In this document: piece by piece, positions 17,675 to 29,738 of the stretch | Layout of the letters: each line of letters starts with the position of its first letter | Position numbering within the stretch: position 1 is the stretch's first letter | Source: Alphaproteobacteria bacterium | GTDB taxonomy: Bacteria; Pseudomonadota; Alphaproteobacteria; Micavibrionales; UBA2020 | NCBI GenBank assembly: GCA_016124645.1 | Contig: WGNE01000007.1 | Span: 1 to 49,245, forward strand | Direction of reading: 5' to 3' | Length of the DNA stretch: 49,245 nucleotides | Made by a program: the position numbers and the translations under genes | The notes under the pieces: model-generated | What the model was told of the DNA's origin: nothing | What the model saw: the letters and a program-made list of their open reading frames with translations, nothing else | Databases searched by the model: none

Positions 17675-18613
17675 ATGGCCAAGAAGGTCGCAGTATTGAT
17701 GGGCGGCTGGTCGGCGGAACGCGAGGTTTCGCTCACCAGCGGCAAGGCCTGCGCGAAAGCGCTGCGCGACAAGGGCTACGACGTTTCCGAAATCGACGTG
17801 AAGCGCGACCTCGACAGCCTTTTACAGCAGCTGACCCCCGCGCCCGACGTCGTCTTCAACGCGCTGCACGGACGCGGCGGGGAAGACGGCTGCATTCAGG
17901 GCGTGCTGGAAATCCTCAACATCCCCTATACCCATTCCGCGCCGCTCGCCTCGGCCCTTGCGATGGACAAGCAAAAGGCGAAAGAGATTTTGAAGCCCAT
18001 GGGCGTGCGCTGCCCGGACGGGGAATTGCTGCACATCGACGACATCCGCCAAGGCAAGGTCAGCTTCGATCCGCCCTATGTCGTCAAGCCCAACGCGGAA
18101 GGATCGAGCGTCGGCGTATATATTGTGCGCCAGGGCGACAACAAGCCGCCGCTGGGCCTCGACACATGGTCCTACGGCCCCTATGCATTGGTGGAGAAAT
18201 TCATTCCCGGGCGCGAACTTTCGGTTGCCGTCATGGGCGGCAAAGGCCAGCAGGGCCGCGCGCTAACCGTTACGGAAATCACCACCGCGAATGATTTCTA
18301 TAATTACGAAGCGAAATACGCCGCCGGCGGCTCGATGCACGTCGTGCCCGCCCTCATCAGCACCGAGGTTTTCGACGAAGCGCTGCGCCTTGCCGCCTTC
18401 GCGCATGAAAAATTAGGATGCACAGGTGTCACGCGCAGCGATTTCAGGTATAATGACAACGAACCGGGCGTTTCGGGGCTTTACTATCTCGAAACGAACA
18501 CGCAGCCGGGCATGACGCCGACGTCACTGGTCCCGGAACAGGCTGCATACTTGGGGATGACTTTTGGGGATCTTGTGGAGTGGCTCGTCGAAAACGCCGA
18601 AGTCCACACATAA
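17675..18613 (+). CDS. ddl: D-alanine--D-alanine ligase
   Basis: 312 residues, 16 bases after murB. Ddl is an ATP-grasp enzyme that makes the D-Ala-D-Ala used by MurF. Evidence: [14 protein letters not shown] at the N terminus, [28 protein letters not shown] in the ATP-grasp central domain, VEKFIPGRE, and a C-terminal [11 protein letters not shown] that binds metal and substrate. Length and position match the DdlB subgroup found in dcw clusters. A probable promoter for ftsQ lies inside it (18426-18454). Confidence 0.95.
   Translation: MAKKVAVLMGGWSAEREVSLTSGKACAKALRDKGYDVSEIDVKRDLDSLLQQLTPAPDVVFNALHGRGGEDGCIQGVLEILNIPYTHSAPLASALAMDKQKAKEILKPMGVRCPDGELLHIDDIRQGKVSFDPPYVVKPNAEGSSVGVYIVRQGDNKPPLGLDTWSYGPYALVEKFIPGRELSVAVMGGKGQQGRALTVTEITTANDFYNYEAKYAAGGSMHVVPALISTEVFDEALRLAAFAHEKLGCTGVTRSDFRYNDNEPGVSGLYYLETNTQPGMTPTSLVPEQAAYLGMTFGDLVEWLVENAEVHT
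18426..18454 (+). promoter_or_regulatory. Possible internal promoter in ddl driving ftsQ-ftsA-ftsZ
   Basis: GTGTCA (18426-18431, four of six) and a perfect TATAAT (18449-18454) are separated by exactly 17 bases, about 180 bases before ftsQ. E. coli has ftsQ promoters inside ddlB, so the placement is known biology. A chance match inside coding sequence cannot be excluded. Confidence 0.4.
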
Positions 18614-18633
18614 GATATAAAGACTGGGGATAA

Positions 18634-19473
18634 ATGAAGCTGTTCAGCAAGCGCGGGAGCAAAACCCCGCGGCGCAGCACCAGAATTTCGATGCTGCGAT
18701 TCAGGAAAATCGCACTGGCCGGCGGCACGGCGCTCCTCGTGCTGGGCGGCGGCTTTTACGGCTGGCATTCCGGCGCCTTCGTGCGCGCGGCCGGCTGGAC
18801 GCATGACAAGGCCCTTGCCCTTTCCGCTTCGGCGGGTTTCCGCGTCAACCAGATCCTCGTCACCGGGCGCGAGCACGTGCCGCCCGATGTCCTGATGGCG
18901 CGCCTCGACTTGAAACAGGGCGAGCCGATTTTCGAAGTGCCGATTGGCGATGCCCAAAAATCCCTGACCGACATCTCATGGGTGAAAAGCGCGCGCGTCA
19001 CCCGCCGCCTGCCCGACACCATCATCGTCGATCTTGAGGAACGCGCGCCCGCCGCGCTCTGGCAGCACCAGAAAGAGATTTCCGTCATCGACGAGGACGG
19101 CCGCGTGCTGTCTTCCGACGGGCGCGGCGCCTTCCAGTCCCTGCCCCTCGTCGTGGGCGAAAACGCGCCCGAGCACCTGACCGGCCTGCTGACCCTGCTG
19201 CACGCGGAGCCGCTGGTGGCGAAGGAGCTCGTCTCCGCCGTGCGCGTCGGCCAGCGCCGCTGGGATTTGCACCTGAAGAACGACATCACCGTGAAGCTGC
19301 CGGAAAAGAACGCCGAGCTGGCCTTGAGCGAGCTGGCGCGCCGCGCGAAACGCGACGACTTGCTGAAGAAAGACGTCACCAGCATCGACATGCGCATCCC
19401 GGACGAGATCGTCGTCCGCCCCGCGCAGGACGCGCAGGACAAGGACGCGAAGGAGAACAAGAAAAAAACCTGA
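18634..19473 (+). CDS. ftsQ: Cell division protein FtsQ
   Basis: 279 residues. A basic cytoplasmic N terminus is followed by one membrane segment (about 25-43) and a periplasmic POTRA domain beginning near FRVNQILVTGREHV, then the FtsQ beta domain with SVIDEDGRVL. FtsQ recruits FtsL/FtsB and links early and late division proteins. The C-terminal 20 residues are Lys/Asp/Glu-rich and probably disordered. The next 102 bases before ftsA are A-rich, contain a small CCGC-GCGG hairpin and no credible gene. Confidence 0.92.
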   Translation: MKLFSKRGSKTPRRSTRISMLRFRKIALAGGTALLVLGGGFYGWHSGAFVRAAGWTHDKALALSASAGFRVNQILVTGREHVPPDVLMARLDLKQGEPIFEVPIGDAQKSLTDISWVKSARVTRRLPDTIIVDLEERAPAALWQHQKEISVIDEDGRVLSSDGRGAFQSLPLVVGENAPEHLTGLLTLLHAEPLVAKELVSAVRVGQRRWDLHLKNDITVKLPEKNAELALSELARRAKRDDLLKKDVTSIDMRIPDEIVVRPAQDAQDKDAKENKKKT

Positions 19474-19575
19474 GGGAGAGACGAGACATATAAAAAAAGA
19501 ACCGCGCAAAAGCGGCGATAAAAAAAATCGAAGAATAAAAAAGAACGAAGCGAATGATGAAGCGGAGGACGACAG

Positions 19576-20958
19576 ATGAAGAAAGACAAGGGCGGGCTGC
19601 CTGACCTGACGGCGCCCATAAAGACGACGCACGGCAAAAAACCCGGCAAGCATGGCGGAAAACATGCGAAGCACGACGACACGGGCAGCGCGCCCGGACG
19701 CAACATCATCGCCGCGCTCGACATCGGCTCTTCCAAGATCTCCTGCTTCATCGCGGAAATCCGCAGCCACGGCACGATCGAGGTCATCGGCATCGGTCAT
19801 CAGGCCTCGCGCGGGGTGAAGTCCGGCACCATCATCGACCTGAAGGCGGCGGAAACCGCGGTCGCCCATGCCGTCGAAGCGGCGGAGATGATGGCGCGCA
19901 CGCAATTGCAGGGCCAGCCCATCCGCGCCGTCTATGTCAACGTGCCCGGCGTGCACTGCCTTTCGCACCAGCTCAACGTCAGCACGAAAATCACCGGCTC
20001 CGAAGTTTCCGAGCGCGACATTCAGGCCGCCCTCGCCCAGAGCCGCGGCGTGGTCGTGCCTGAGAAGGACGAGCTCATCCACATCATCGCCTCCAGCTAT
20101 TCCATCGACCGTCAGCGCGGCATTCAGGAACCGCTGGGCATGGCGGGGGAGACGCTGGGCGTCAGCCTCACGCCCGTGACCGCGCTTGCGAGCGCGACGC
20201 GCAACATCGCCACCGTGGTGCACCAGAACCAGCTGGAGGTCGAGGCCTATTGCGCCGCGCCCTACGCCTCGGGCCTCGCCGCGCTGGTCGATGACGAAAA
20301 AGACCTCGGCTGCACCGTCATCGACATGGGCGGCGGCACCACCAGCATCGGCGTGTTCTTCGAGCGCAAACTGATCTTCAGCGCGGCCATTCCCGTCGGC
20401 GGCCAGCACGTGACCAGCGACATCGCGCGCGGGCTCACCACCTCGCTCGTCGATGCGGAGCGCATCAAGACGCTTTACGGCGCGGCGCACGCGACCAGCA
20501 CCGACGACGGCGCGATGATCGACGTGCCGCCGGTGGGCGAGGAAGAACACGCGCAGCCCAACTACGTGCCGAAGTCCTTGCTGACCGGCATCATCCAGCC
20601 GCGCATCGAGGAGACCTTCGAGCTGGTGCGCGCCAAGCTCGTCGATTTCGGCATCAACCAGATTGCGGGGCGCCGCGTGGTGCTGACCGGCGGCGCATCG
20701 CAGCTGCCCGGCCTGTGCGACATCGGACAGCTCATCCTCGACAAACAGATCCGCCTCGGACGTCCGCAAGGCGTCAAGGGGCTGGCGGAAGCAACGGGAG
20801 GCCCGGCGTTTTCTACCTGCGCCGGTCTTCTCCACTACGCAGCGGAACACGCGGACGAAATTCCTGTCACGCAGCAAAGCCACGGCTTTGCCCTGCCCGG
20901 CCCGTTTCGCACGCAACTGCTGCAAAAAGTCACGCATTGGTTGAAGGAGAACTGGTAA
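19576..20958 (+). CDS. ftsA: Cell division protein FtsA
   Basis: 460 residues; GCGGAGGA lies about ten bases before the ATG. FtsA is the actin-like ATPase that tethers FtsZ to the membrane. The actin fold begins at ALDIGSSK (47-54), with the phosphate-2 loop DMGGGTTS and the adenosine motif LTGGASQLPG. The last residues, VTHWLKENW, form the conserved amphipathic membrane-targeting helix. Unusually, about 42 residues rich in Lys, His and Gly precede the actin fold; most FtsA proteins start almost directly with it. The extension is before the FtsA core, not a replacement. Confidence 0.95.
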   Translation: MKKDKGGLPDLTAPIKTTHGKKPGKHGGKHAKHDDTGSAPGRNIIAALDIGSSKISCFIAEIRSHGTIEVIGIGHQASRGVKSGTIIDLKAAETAVAHAVEAAEMMARTQLQGQPIRAVYVNVPGVHCLSHQLNVSTKITGSEVSERDIQAALAQSRGVVVPEKDELIHIIASSYSIDRQRGIQEPLGMAGETLGVSLTPVTALASATRNIATVVHQNQLEVEAYCAAPYASGLAALVDDEKDLGCTVIDMGGGTTSIGVFFERKLIFSAAIPVGGQHVTSDIARGLTTSLVDAERIKTLYGAAHATSTDDGAMIDVPPVGEEEHAQPNYVPKSLLTGIIQPRIEETFELVRAKLVDFGINQIAGRRVVLTGGASQLPGLCDIGQLILDKQIRLGRPQGVKGLAEATGGPAFSTCAGLLHYAAEHADEIPVTQQSHGFALPGPFRTQLLQKVTHWLKENW

Positions 20959-21037
20959 CTGACTCGAATACAACGGTTTTTGCTGTTCCGTTGGGCCTAA
21001 TTTCGCTTATTTTCCAAAGTGTTAGGAGGTCCAAAGG

Positions 21038-21058
21038 GTGAAAAAAAAGTGCGGTTGA
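21038..21058 (+). CDS. Possible six-codon leader frame (MKKKCG) upstream of ftsZ
   Basis: In the 176-base ftsA-ftsZ gap, TAGGAGGT (21023-21030), one of the best ribosome binding sites in the window, is followed after seven bases by GTG AAA AAA AAG TGC GGT TGA. The frame is not that of ftsZ and ends 76 bases before the ftsZ start. It is too short for a normal protein; it might be a leader peptide or simply a ribosome loading site. A weak promoter, TTGAAG-17-TCGAAT (20941-20969), lies upstream in the ftsA end. The call is tentative. Confidence 0.25.
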   Translation: MKKKCG

Positions 21059-21134
21059 ACGCATATCGACTCTGGAAAGCATGAATCACCTTGAGGTAGA
21101 ATCACTGTCATCACGAAGCGGAGGAACTTACAAC

Positions 21135-22952
21135 ATGGCTATCAACATCAGAATGCAAACACAGACAAATCGCTTAAAGCCGAAGATCACCGTCATCGGC
21201 GTCGGCGGCGCGGGCGGCAATGCCGTCAACAACATGATCAACTCCAACCTTGAAGGCTGCGAGTTCCTGGTCTGCAACACGGACGCGCAAGCGCTCGAAG
21301 GCAGCTCGGCCCCCCACAAGATCCAGCTGGGCGTGAACGTCACGCGCGGCCTGGGCGCGGGCGCCAACCCCGAGATCGGCGGCGCGGCGGCCGAGGAAAG
21401 CATCGACGAAATCCTGGCGTATCTCGAAGGCTCGAACATGGTCTTCGTCACCGCCGGCCTGGGCGGCGGCACCGGCACCGGCGCGGCCCCCGTCATCGCG
21501 CAGGCGGCAAGGGAAGCCGGCATCCTGACCGTCGGCGTCGTCACCAAGCCCTTCCACTTCGAGGGCACGCACCGTATGAAGCTGGCGGAAAACGGCATCA
21601 ACGAGCTGCAAAAACACGTCGATACCCTCATCATCATCCCGAACCAGAACCTGTTTCGCATCGCGAACGAGAAGACCACCTTCTCCGACGCCTTCTGCAT
21701 GGCGGACGAAGTCCTGCAATCGGGCGTTCGCGGCGTGACCGACCTGATGGTCATGCCGGGCCTCATCAACCTCGACTTCGCCGACATCCGCGCCGTCATG
21801 GCCGAGATGGGCAAGGCGATGATGGGCACGGGCGAGGCCGAAGGGGAACGCCGCGCGGTCGAAGCGGCCGAAAAAGCCATTTCCAACCCGCTGCTGGACG
21901 ATGTTTCGATGAAAGGCGCGCGCGGCGTGCTGATCAACATCACCGGCGGCCTCGACATGACGCTGTTCGAGGTGGACGAAGCCGCGAACCGCATCCGCGA
22001 CGAAGTCGATCCCGACGCCAACATCATCTTCGGCTCGACCTTCGACCAGACGATGAACGGCACCATGCGCGTTTCCGTCGTGGCGACGGGGATCGAGGCG
22101 GCGGCGATGCAAAACCGCCCCGTCACGACCATCTCCACCGGCCATGTGGAACCTTCCCGCCGCCCCGCGCAGCAGGCGGTTCCCCAGCGCACGCAATCGG
22201 CGGGCGGCTATGCCTCCTTCGAGCGCACGCGCGAACCGCAGGCGCAAAGCCAGTCCTCCGGCGGCGGCTACACCACCGGCGCGATGCCCGCTTCGATCAT
22301 GCCCACGCAGGCGGCCCACCGCCCGCAGGTGACGGCGCAGGCGACCGCCCGCCCCGTGACCGCAACCGCGCCCAAGCCCGCCATGGCCGGTGCAGATGCA
22401 GGCGCAGGTGACGGCTGGCAGCGTTCGCCGGAACCGCAACAAACCGGCCATGCCGCCTCCACCGGCTACGCAGGCGCGCAGACCGCGACCGCCCGCAAGC
22501 TGAACGAGGACATGGACGAAACGCAGACCTGGACCAAGCCGGTGCAGCCGCCCGTCACGCAGAACTATCCGCAACGCCAGACGACGGCGCAAACCGCCGC
22601 CCCGGCGGCGACGGCCCCCGCCGCGCCTTCCGGCCCGGCGCGCGGACAGCGTCACGGCAACAGCTTCATTCCGCCGAAACCCGTTGACCCCCGCCACGCG
22701 GGCGGCACCAGCGCGGATCTTTTCACGTCGGATGATCTGGCCGCGCCCGCCAAGCCGCAACCCGCCGCCGAAAAGCCGGTGAAAAAAGCGCCGCCGCTGT
22801 TCGAGCGGTTCACCTTGCAGCGCAAGGAAGACGTCACGGCGCCCGCCGCGACCGCTCCCGCCGCGCCCGCGCTTTCCGTCGAGGAAGGCGGCAAACAGGC
22901 GGCGGAGGACGAGCTGGACATTCCGGCCTTCCTGCGCCGGCAGGCGAACTAA
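21135..22952 (+). CDS. ftsZ: Cell division protein FtsZ
   Basis: 605 residues from the ATG at 21135, with GGAGG at 21120-21124; an in-frame ATG at 21081 would add 18 residues and has a weaker site. FtsZ is the tubulin-like GTPase of the division ring. The GTPase domain shows [10 protein letters not shown], the tubulin signature GGGTGTG (110-116) and the T7 loop NLDFAD (212-217), ending near 320. A long disordered linker rich in Ala, Pro, Gln and Thr (about 325-590) follows, then [14 protein letters not shown], the C-terminal peptide that binds FtsA and other partners. The long linker is common in Alphaproteobacteria. A strong terminator follows. Confidence 0.97.
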   Translation: MAINIRMQTQTNRLKPKITVIGVGGAGGNAVNNMINSNLEGCEFLVCNTDAQALEGSSAPHKIQLGVNVTRGLGAGANPEIGGAAAEESIDEILAYLEGSNMVFVTAGLGGGTGTGAAPVIAQAAREAGILTVGVVTKPFHFEGTHRMKLAENGINELQKHVDTLIIIPNQNLFRIANEKTTFSDAFCMADEVLQSGVRGVTDLMVMPGLINLDFADIRAVMAEMGKAMMGTGEAEGERRAVEAAEKAISNPLLDDVSMKGARGVLINITGGLDMTLFEVDEAANRIRDEVDPDANIIFGSTFDQTMNGTMRVSVVATGIEAAAMQNRPVTTISTGHVEPSRRPAQQAVPQRTQSAGGYASFERTREPQAQSQSSGGGYTTGAMPASIMPTQAAHRPQVTAQATARPVTATAPKPAMAGADAGAGDGWQRSPEPQQTGHAASTGYAGAQTATARKLNEDMDETQTWTKPVQPPVTQNYPQRQTTAQTAAPAATAPAAPSGPARGQRHGNSFIPPKPVDPRHAGGTSADLFTSDDLAAPAKPQPAAEKPVKKAPPLFERFTLQRKEDVTAPAATAPAAPALSVEEGGKQAAEDELDIPAFLRRQAN

Positions 22953-22996
22953 GCCGGTGAACTGACAGACTTGCACTCAAACCGCTTTGAGTGATG

Positions 22997-23027
22997 AAAA
23001 CCCCGGGGGTCTTCCCCGGGGTTTTTC
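22997..23027 (+). terminator. Rho-independent terminator after ftsZ
   Basis: CCCCGGGG (23001-23008), loop GTCTT, CCCCGGGG (23014-23021) and then TTTTTC. A-run before and T-run after extend the stem. It closes the dcw operon 45 bases past the ftsZ stop. Confidence 0.9.
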
Positions 23028-23047
23028 TTGTCCTGAAAAACGCATAA

Positions 23048-23082
23048 AAAAAACCCGGCGGGAAAATCCGCGCCGGGTTTTT
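23048..23082. terminator. Bidirectional terminator, mainly for the minus-strand gene at 23104
   Basis: AAACCCGGCG (23051-23060) and CGCCGGGTTT (23071-23080) form a ten-pair stem with a ten-base loop, flanked by runs of A on the left and T on the right. It works on both strands. On the minus strand it lies 21 bases after the stop of the gene ending at 23104. Confidence 0.85.
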
Positions 23083-23103
23083 CGTATCCCTCGCTTGTCG
23101 CGC

Positions 23104-23487
23104 TTAGCTGCCGGGCTGGCGCGGCGCGGGGCAACCGCCCTTGACGGGGGTCGCGTCGATGATGTTGCGATAGACGCTGAAGAAGTGGTTGCGATAGCCA
23201 TAGACCTCGAAGTCATAGGTGCAGTCGCGCTTCAGCTTGCCCTGAATGTCGGAGGAGTTGAACTTGCCGCGCAGCAGGCTGTCGCTGTTCTCGAAGACTT
23301 CCTTGTCGGTGAAGACGATGTATTTGCTCTGGGCATGGCCGTCGCTGTCGGTAGTAATCTGGCGGTCCTTGTCGGTGACGGTGGCGATGACGTGCTCGTG
23401 GCCGCTGGTCTGGTACATGTACTCGGAACCGACGCCGACGACGGCAACGGCGGCAAAAGCCAAAACGAGGGGGAACCTGACTGACAT
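23104..23487 (-). CDS. Small secreted or membrane-anchored protein (DUF1523-like)
   Basis: 127 residues. A hydrophobic N terminus (about 5-21) is a signal peptide or anchor, followed by a compact domain: HVIATVTDKDRQ, KYIVFTDKEVFENSDSL, KFNSSDIQGKL, then FEVYGYRNHFFSVYRNI. This resembles a family of small alphaproteobacterial and phage proteins annotated DUF1523; the assignment is from memory and moderate. The pattern (short beta-rich domain with a YRNI strand near the end) does not reveal a function. GAGGAG lies eight bases before the ATG. It has its own promoter (23594-23622) and terminator (23048-23082) and runs against the dcw genes, splitting ftsZ from lpxC. Confidence 0.75.
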   Translation of the reverse strand: MSVRFPLVLAFAAVAVVGVGSEYMYQTSGHEHVIATVTDKDRQITTDSDGHAQSKYIVFTDKEVFENSDSLLRGKFNSSDIQGKLKRDCTYDFEVYGYRNHFFSVYRNIIDATPVKGGCPAPRQPGS

Positions 23488-23593
23488 TGTAAAAACTCCT
23501 CTATTAAACTGCTCTGTTTTAAGTGGCGGCGGGTCACGGCCCTGCCTTTATACACCTTGGGTCTCTGCCTGCCGTTCACAGGACATTGGCGTT

Positions 23594-23622
23594 TTTATAT
23601 GGCGGCTCTCAACTTATGTCAA
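23594..23622 (-). promoter_or_regulatory. Strong minus-strand promoter for the gene at 23104-23487
   Basis: Read on the minus strand: TTGACA (23622-23617), 17 bases, TATAAA (23599-23594). This is one of the best sigma70 matches in the window. The start would be near 23587, with a leader of about 100 bases. Confidence 0.7.
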
Positions 23623-23665
23623 ATTCTTTTTCCCGAATCCCAGGACAAAATCATGGGCGCGCGTT

Positions 23666-23697
23666 AAAAAAGGCGGCCCTTTCGAGCCGCCTTTTTT
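23666..23697. terminator. Bidirectional Rho-independent terminator
   Basis: AAAAAAGGCGGC (23666-23677), an eight-base loop and GCCGCCTTTTTT (23686-23697) are perfectly complementary over 12 pairs. It functions on either strand. No plus-strand gene precedes it, so it most likely ends the minus-strand transcript that starts near 23796. Confidence 0.85.
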
Positions 23698-23796
23698 CTT
23701 CTCACCTGTGCATCCCTGTTATCGTGATGCCGTCCCGTTTTATTGCTTGTTTATTGGTTTTACGGGCCGGTGTCTTCATCTCCAGTTGGTTTATGA
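23666..23796 (-). ncRNA. Candidate small RNA (about 130 nt) or 25-codon gene upstream of lpxC
   Basis: A minus-strand promoter (23801-23830) and a strong terminator (23666-23697) bracket about 130 bases with no other feature. The unit also holds an ORF of 25 codons (23779 down to 23702; MKTPARKTNKQA...), basic in composition, whose stop lies five bases before the terminator stem. Its ATG directly follows CTGGAG with no spacing, so translation is doubtful and a non-coding RNA is the simpler reading. The 520-base region 23488-24007 contains no other gene that I can support; it is AT-rich with regulatory signals. Confidence 0.4.
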
Positions 23797-23800
23797 AAGC

Positions 23801-23830
23801 ATAATATACGGGGCGATTACGTTATGTCAA
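23801..23830 (-). promoter_or_regulatory. Minus-strand promoter of the candidate small RNA
   Basis: On the minus strand TTGACA (23830-23825) is followed by TATATT at 16 bases (23808-23803) or TATTAT at 18 (23806-23801). It shares TTGACATAA with the promoter at 23594-23622, and its -35 lies about nine bases from a plus-strand TATAAT, so the two directions may interfere. Confidence 0.55.
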
Positions 23831-23838
23831 TTATTTTT

Positions 23839-23925
23839 TATAATAAAAATCAGGAGTGTAAAAATTAACCGAATTATTCCTTAAAATCAAAAGCTTGCCT
23901 TTGTAACACTCTGTCACAAAGAGTG
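23839..23925 (+). promoter_or_regulatory. Possible lpxC promoter and leader hairpin
   Basis: TATAAT (23839-23844) is perfect on the plus strand but no good -35 lies at 16-18 bases (ATTACG at 17). A transcript from it would have a leader of about 155 bases containing the stem CACTCT (23907-23912), loop GTCACAA, AGAGTG (23920-23925), and a CAGGAG (23851-23856) with no credible start after it. This is the best candidate I see for lpxC expression, since ftsZ is closed by a terminator. Confidence 0.3.
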
Positions 23926-24007
23926 ACTTCTGCTGCCCCGCCGCATTTGATACTAAAGAGGAAAGGGGTTCCCCCTAACTGTCTCAACAAGCACGGTTTT
24001 TAAAAAG

Positions 24008-24955
24008 ATGCTGACCTCGGTTTCGCAATACACGCTCCGCAACGCCTTCACCGTCACGGGCGTCGGCGTCCACTCCGGCGCGCCCGCCACGCTCACCGCG
24101 CGGCCCGCAGCGCCCTCTTCGGGCATCATCTTCGTGCGCACCGACATCGCCGACCGCCCCAACGTCGTGCCCGCCCGCTGGAACAACGTGACCGACACGC
24201 GGCTGTGCACCGTGCTTTCCAACAAGGAAGGCGTGAGCGTTTCGACCGTGGAGCACCTGCTTTCCGCCTTCGCCGCCATGGGGCTCGACAACGCCGTCGT
24301 CGAAATCGACGGGCCGGAAATCCCGATCATGGACGGCAGCGCCGCGGATTTCGTCGCCGCCATCGACCGCGCCGGCATGACGCGCCAGAACGCCGCGCGC
24401 CGCGCCCTGCGCGTCAAGCGCACCGTTTCCTATCAGGAAGGCGACAAGGAGGTCATCCTCGCCCCTTCGGACGCCACCTATTTCGGCTTCGAGATCGAAT
24501 TCGACAACCAGCTCATCGGCCGCCAGAAATTCACCCACCAGCTCAGGGGCGACGCCTACCGCGCGGATATCGCCTCGGCACGCACCTTCGGCTTCCTGCA
24601 TGAGGTCGAGGCGTTAAGAAAAATGGGCCTCGCGCGCGGCGGCTCGCTCGACAACGCCATCGTCGTCGATGGCGACAAGATCCTGAACCCCGACGGGCTG
24701 CGCTTCCGCGACGAATTCGTGCGCCACAAGATTCTGGACGCCATCGGCGACATCTATCTTGCCGGCTTGCCCCTCATCGGCCATTACCACGGCATCAAGG
24801 CCGGGCATGCCATGAACAACCGCGCCCTGCATACGCTGTTTTCCCAGCCCGACGCCTTCGAGATCGTGGAGCTGGGCAACGCCGCTCCGCGCAAGACCAG
24901 CGCTTCGCCCGTGCGCGTCTATGGGGAGGAAATCCCCGTCGCCGTCACGGCTTAA
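24008..24955 (+). CDS. lpxC: UDP-3-O-acyl-N-acetylglucosamine deacetylase LpxC
   Basis: 315 residues. LpxC is the zinc amidase that commits UDP-GlcNAc derivatives to lipid A. The zinc ligands are visible as His83 (VEHLLSA), His240 and Asp244 (HKILDAIGD), and His267 in HGIKAGH is the catalytic base. The N-terminal GVGVHSG and the EIPIMDGSA segment are also typical. Lacking a clear Shine-Dalgarno, the ATG at 24008 is preceded by TTTTTAAAAAG. Being separated from ftsZ by about 1 kb with terminators and an opposing gene, it needs its own promoter here. Confidence 0.96.
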   Translation: MLTSVSQYTLRNAFTVTGVGVHSGAPATLTARPAAPSSGIIFVRTDIADRPNVVPARWNNVTDTRLCTVLSNKEGVSVSTVEHLLSAFAAMGLDNAVVEIDGPEIPIMDGSAADFVAAIDRAGMTRQNAARRALRVKRTVSYQEGDKEVILAPSDATYFGFEIEFDNQLIGRQKFTHQLRGDAYRADIASARTFGFLHEVEALRKMGLARGGSLDNAIVVDGDKILNPDGLRFRDEFVRHKILDAIGDIYLAGLPLIGHYHGIKAGHAMNNRALHTLFSQPDAFEIVELGNAAPRKTSASPVRVYGEEIPVAVTA

Positions 24956-24994
24956 TTCCGGCTTTTTACCCCGAAAACCACGCGTCAAGCGGCT

Positions 24995-25023
24995 TTCAAC
25001 GGCCCTGCGAACCGTGCTATAAA
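24995..25023 (+). promoter_or_regulatory. Promoter of bamD with extended -10
   Basis: TATAAA (25018-25023) is preceded by TGC (25015-25017), the extended -10 motif, with a weak TTCAAC 17 bases upstream (24995-25000). Transcription from it would begin near 25030, which favours the bamD start at 25067 over the ATG at 25028. Confidence 0.5.
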
Positions 25024-25066
25024 AAACATGGTTTCTGTTTCACATTTGTTCCCGACGGGTCGTGCC

Positions 25067-25885
25067 ATGTTTCGCCGTTTCAAACCATATTCCGCCGCCT
25101 GCCTCGCGCTGGCCCTCGTCTTCAGTATCGGGCTTTCCGGCTGCGCGTCGAAGAAAAAGGCCGATGCCGACAAGCAAGTTCCCGTCGCCACGCTCTATAA
25201 CGACGCCGCGCACAAGCTGGACACGGGCGACTACGGCCTCGCCGCCAAGGGTTTCGACGACGTGGACCGCCAGTACCCCTATTCGCAATGGGCGACGCGC
25301 GCGCAGCTGATGGCGGGCTACGCCCATTACAAGAAGCTGAACTACGACGAAGCCATCCTCTCGCTCGACCGCTTCATCGAGCTGCACCCGGGCGACCCCA
25401 ACGCCGCCTATGCCTATTACCTGCGCGCCCTTTGCTATTACGAGCAGATCTCGGACGTGCGCCGCGACCAGAAGATGACCCAGCTCGCCCTCGACAACCT
25501 GCAGCAGGTCGTCACCCGCTTCCCCGCCAGCAAATACGCGCGCGACGCCGCGCTGAAGATCGACCTCACGCAGGACCACCTCGCGGGCAAGGAGATGGAG
25601 ATCGGCCGCTATTACCTCGAGCGCAACCAGTTCACCGCCGCCCTGCCGCGCTTCCGCCGCGTGGTGGAGCAATACCAGACCACGACGCAGGTGCCCGAAG
25701 CGCTCGAGCGCATGGTGGAATGCTATCTCTCCCTCGGCCTGCGCGAAGAGGCGAAGAAGACCGCCGCCATTCTCGGCTACAACTACCCGGACAGCACCTG
25801 GTACAAGGACGCCTACCGCCTGTTGAAGAAGAGCAAGGGCGGGGGCGGCTCGCTCTACGACAAGACTCTCGGCAAGATACTGTAA
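25067..25885 (+). CDS. bamD: Outer membrane assembly lipoprotein BamD
   Basis: 272 residues from the ATG at 25067. The alternative ATG at 25028 would add 13 residues before the basic MFRRFK start of the signal peptide and falls at the predicted transcript start. The lipobox LSGC gives Cys26 as the lipidated residue. The mature protein is TPR-like throughout: DYGLAAKGFDDVDRQYP, YDEAILSLDRFIELHPGDPNA, FPASKYARDA, and ALPRFRRVVEQY, all typical of BamD (ComL/YfiO). BamD is an essential part of the BAM complex that inserts beta-barrel proteins. Placement between lpxC and recN is characteristic of Alphaproteobacteria. Confidence 0.94.
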   Translation: MFRRFKPYSAACLALALVFSIGLSGCASKKKADADKQVPVATLYNDAAHKLDTGDYGLAAKGFDDVDRQYPYSQWATRAQLMAGYAHYKKLNYDEAILSLDRFIELHPGDPNAAYAYYLRALCYYEQISDVRRDQKMTQLALDNLQQVVTRFPASKYARDAALKIDLTQDHLAGKEMEIGRYYLERNQFTAALPRFRRVVEQYQTTTQVPEALERMVECYLSLGLREEAKKTAAILGYNYPDSTWYKDAYRLLKKSKGGGGSLYDKTLGKIL

Positions 25886-25910
25886 CGGCCAGAATTCACG
25901 GGGTTTGCCC

Positions 25911-29694
<3,784 letters not shown>

Positions 29695-29738
29695 AAAACT
29701 TCCAGCGCCGATCGCCGGAAACGAGCGGAAAACCCGGC

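Noticed and set aside
23702..23779. A definite 25-residue protein gene on the minus strand
   Set aside because: The GGAG touches the ATG with no spacing, so translation is unlikely; it is kept only as part of the candidate small RNA.
25028..25066. BamD starting at ATG 25028
   Set aside because: It would put 13 polar residues before the signal peptide and coincide with the predicted transcript start; the ATG at 25067 gives a standard lipoprotein signal.
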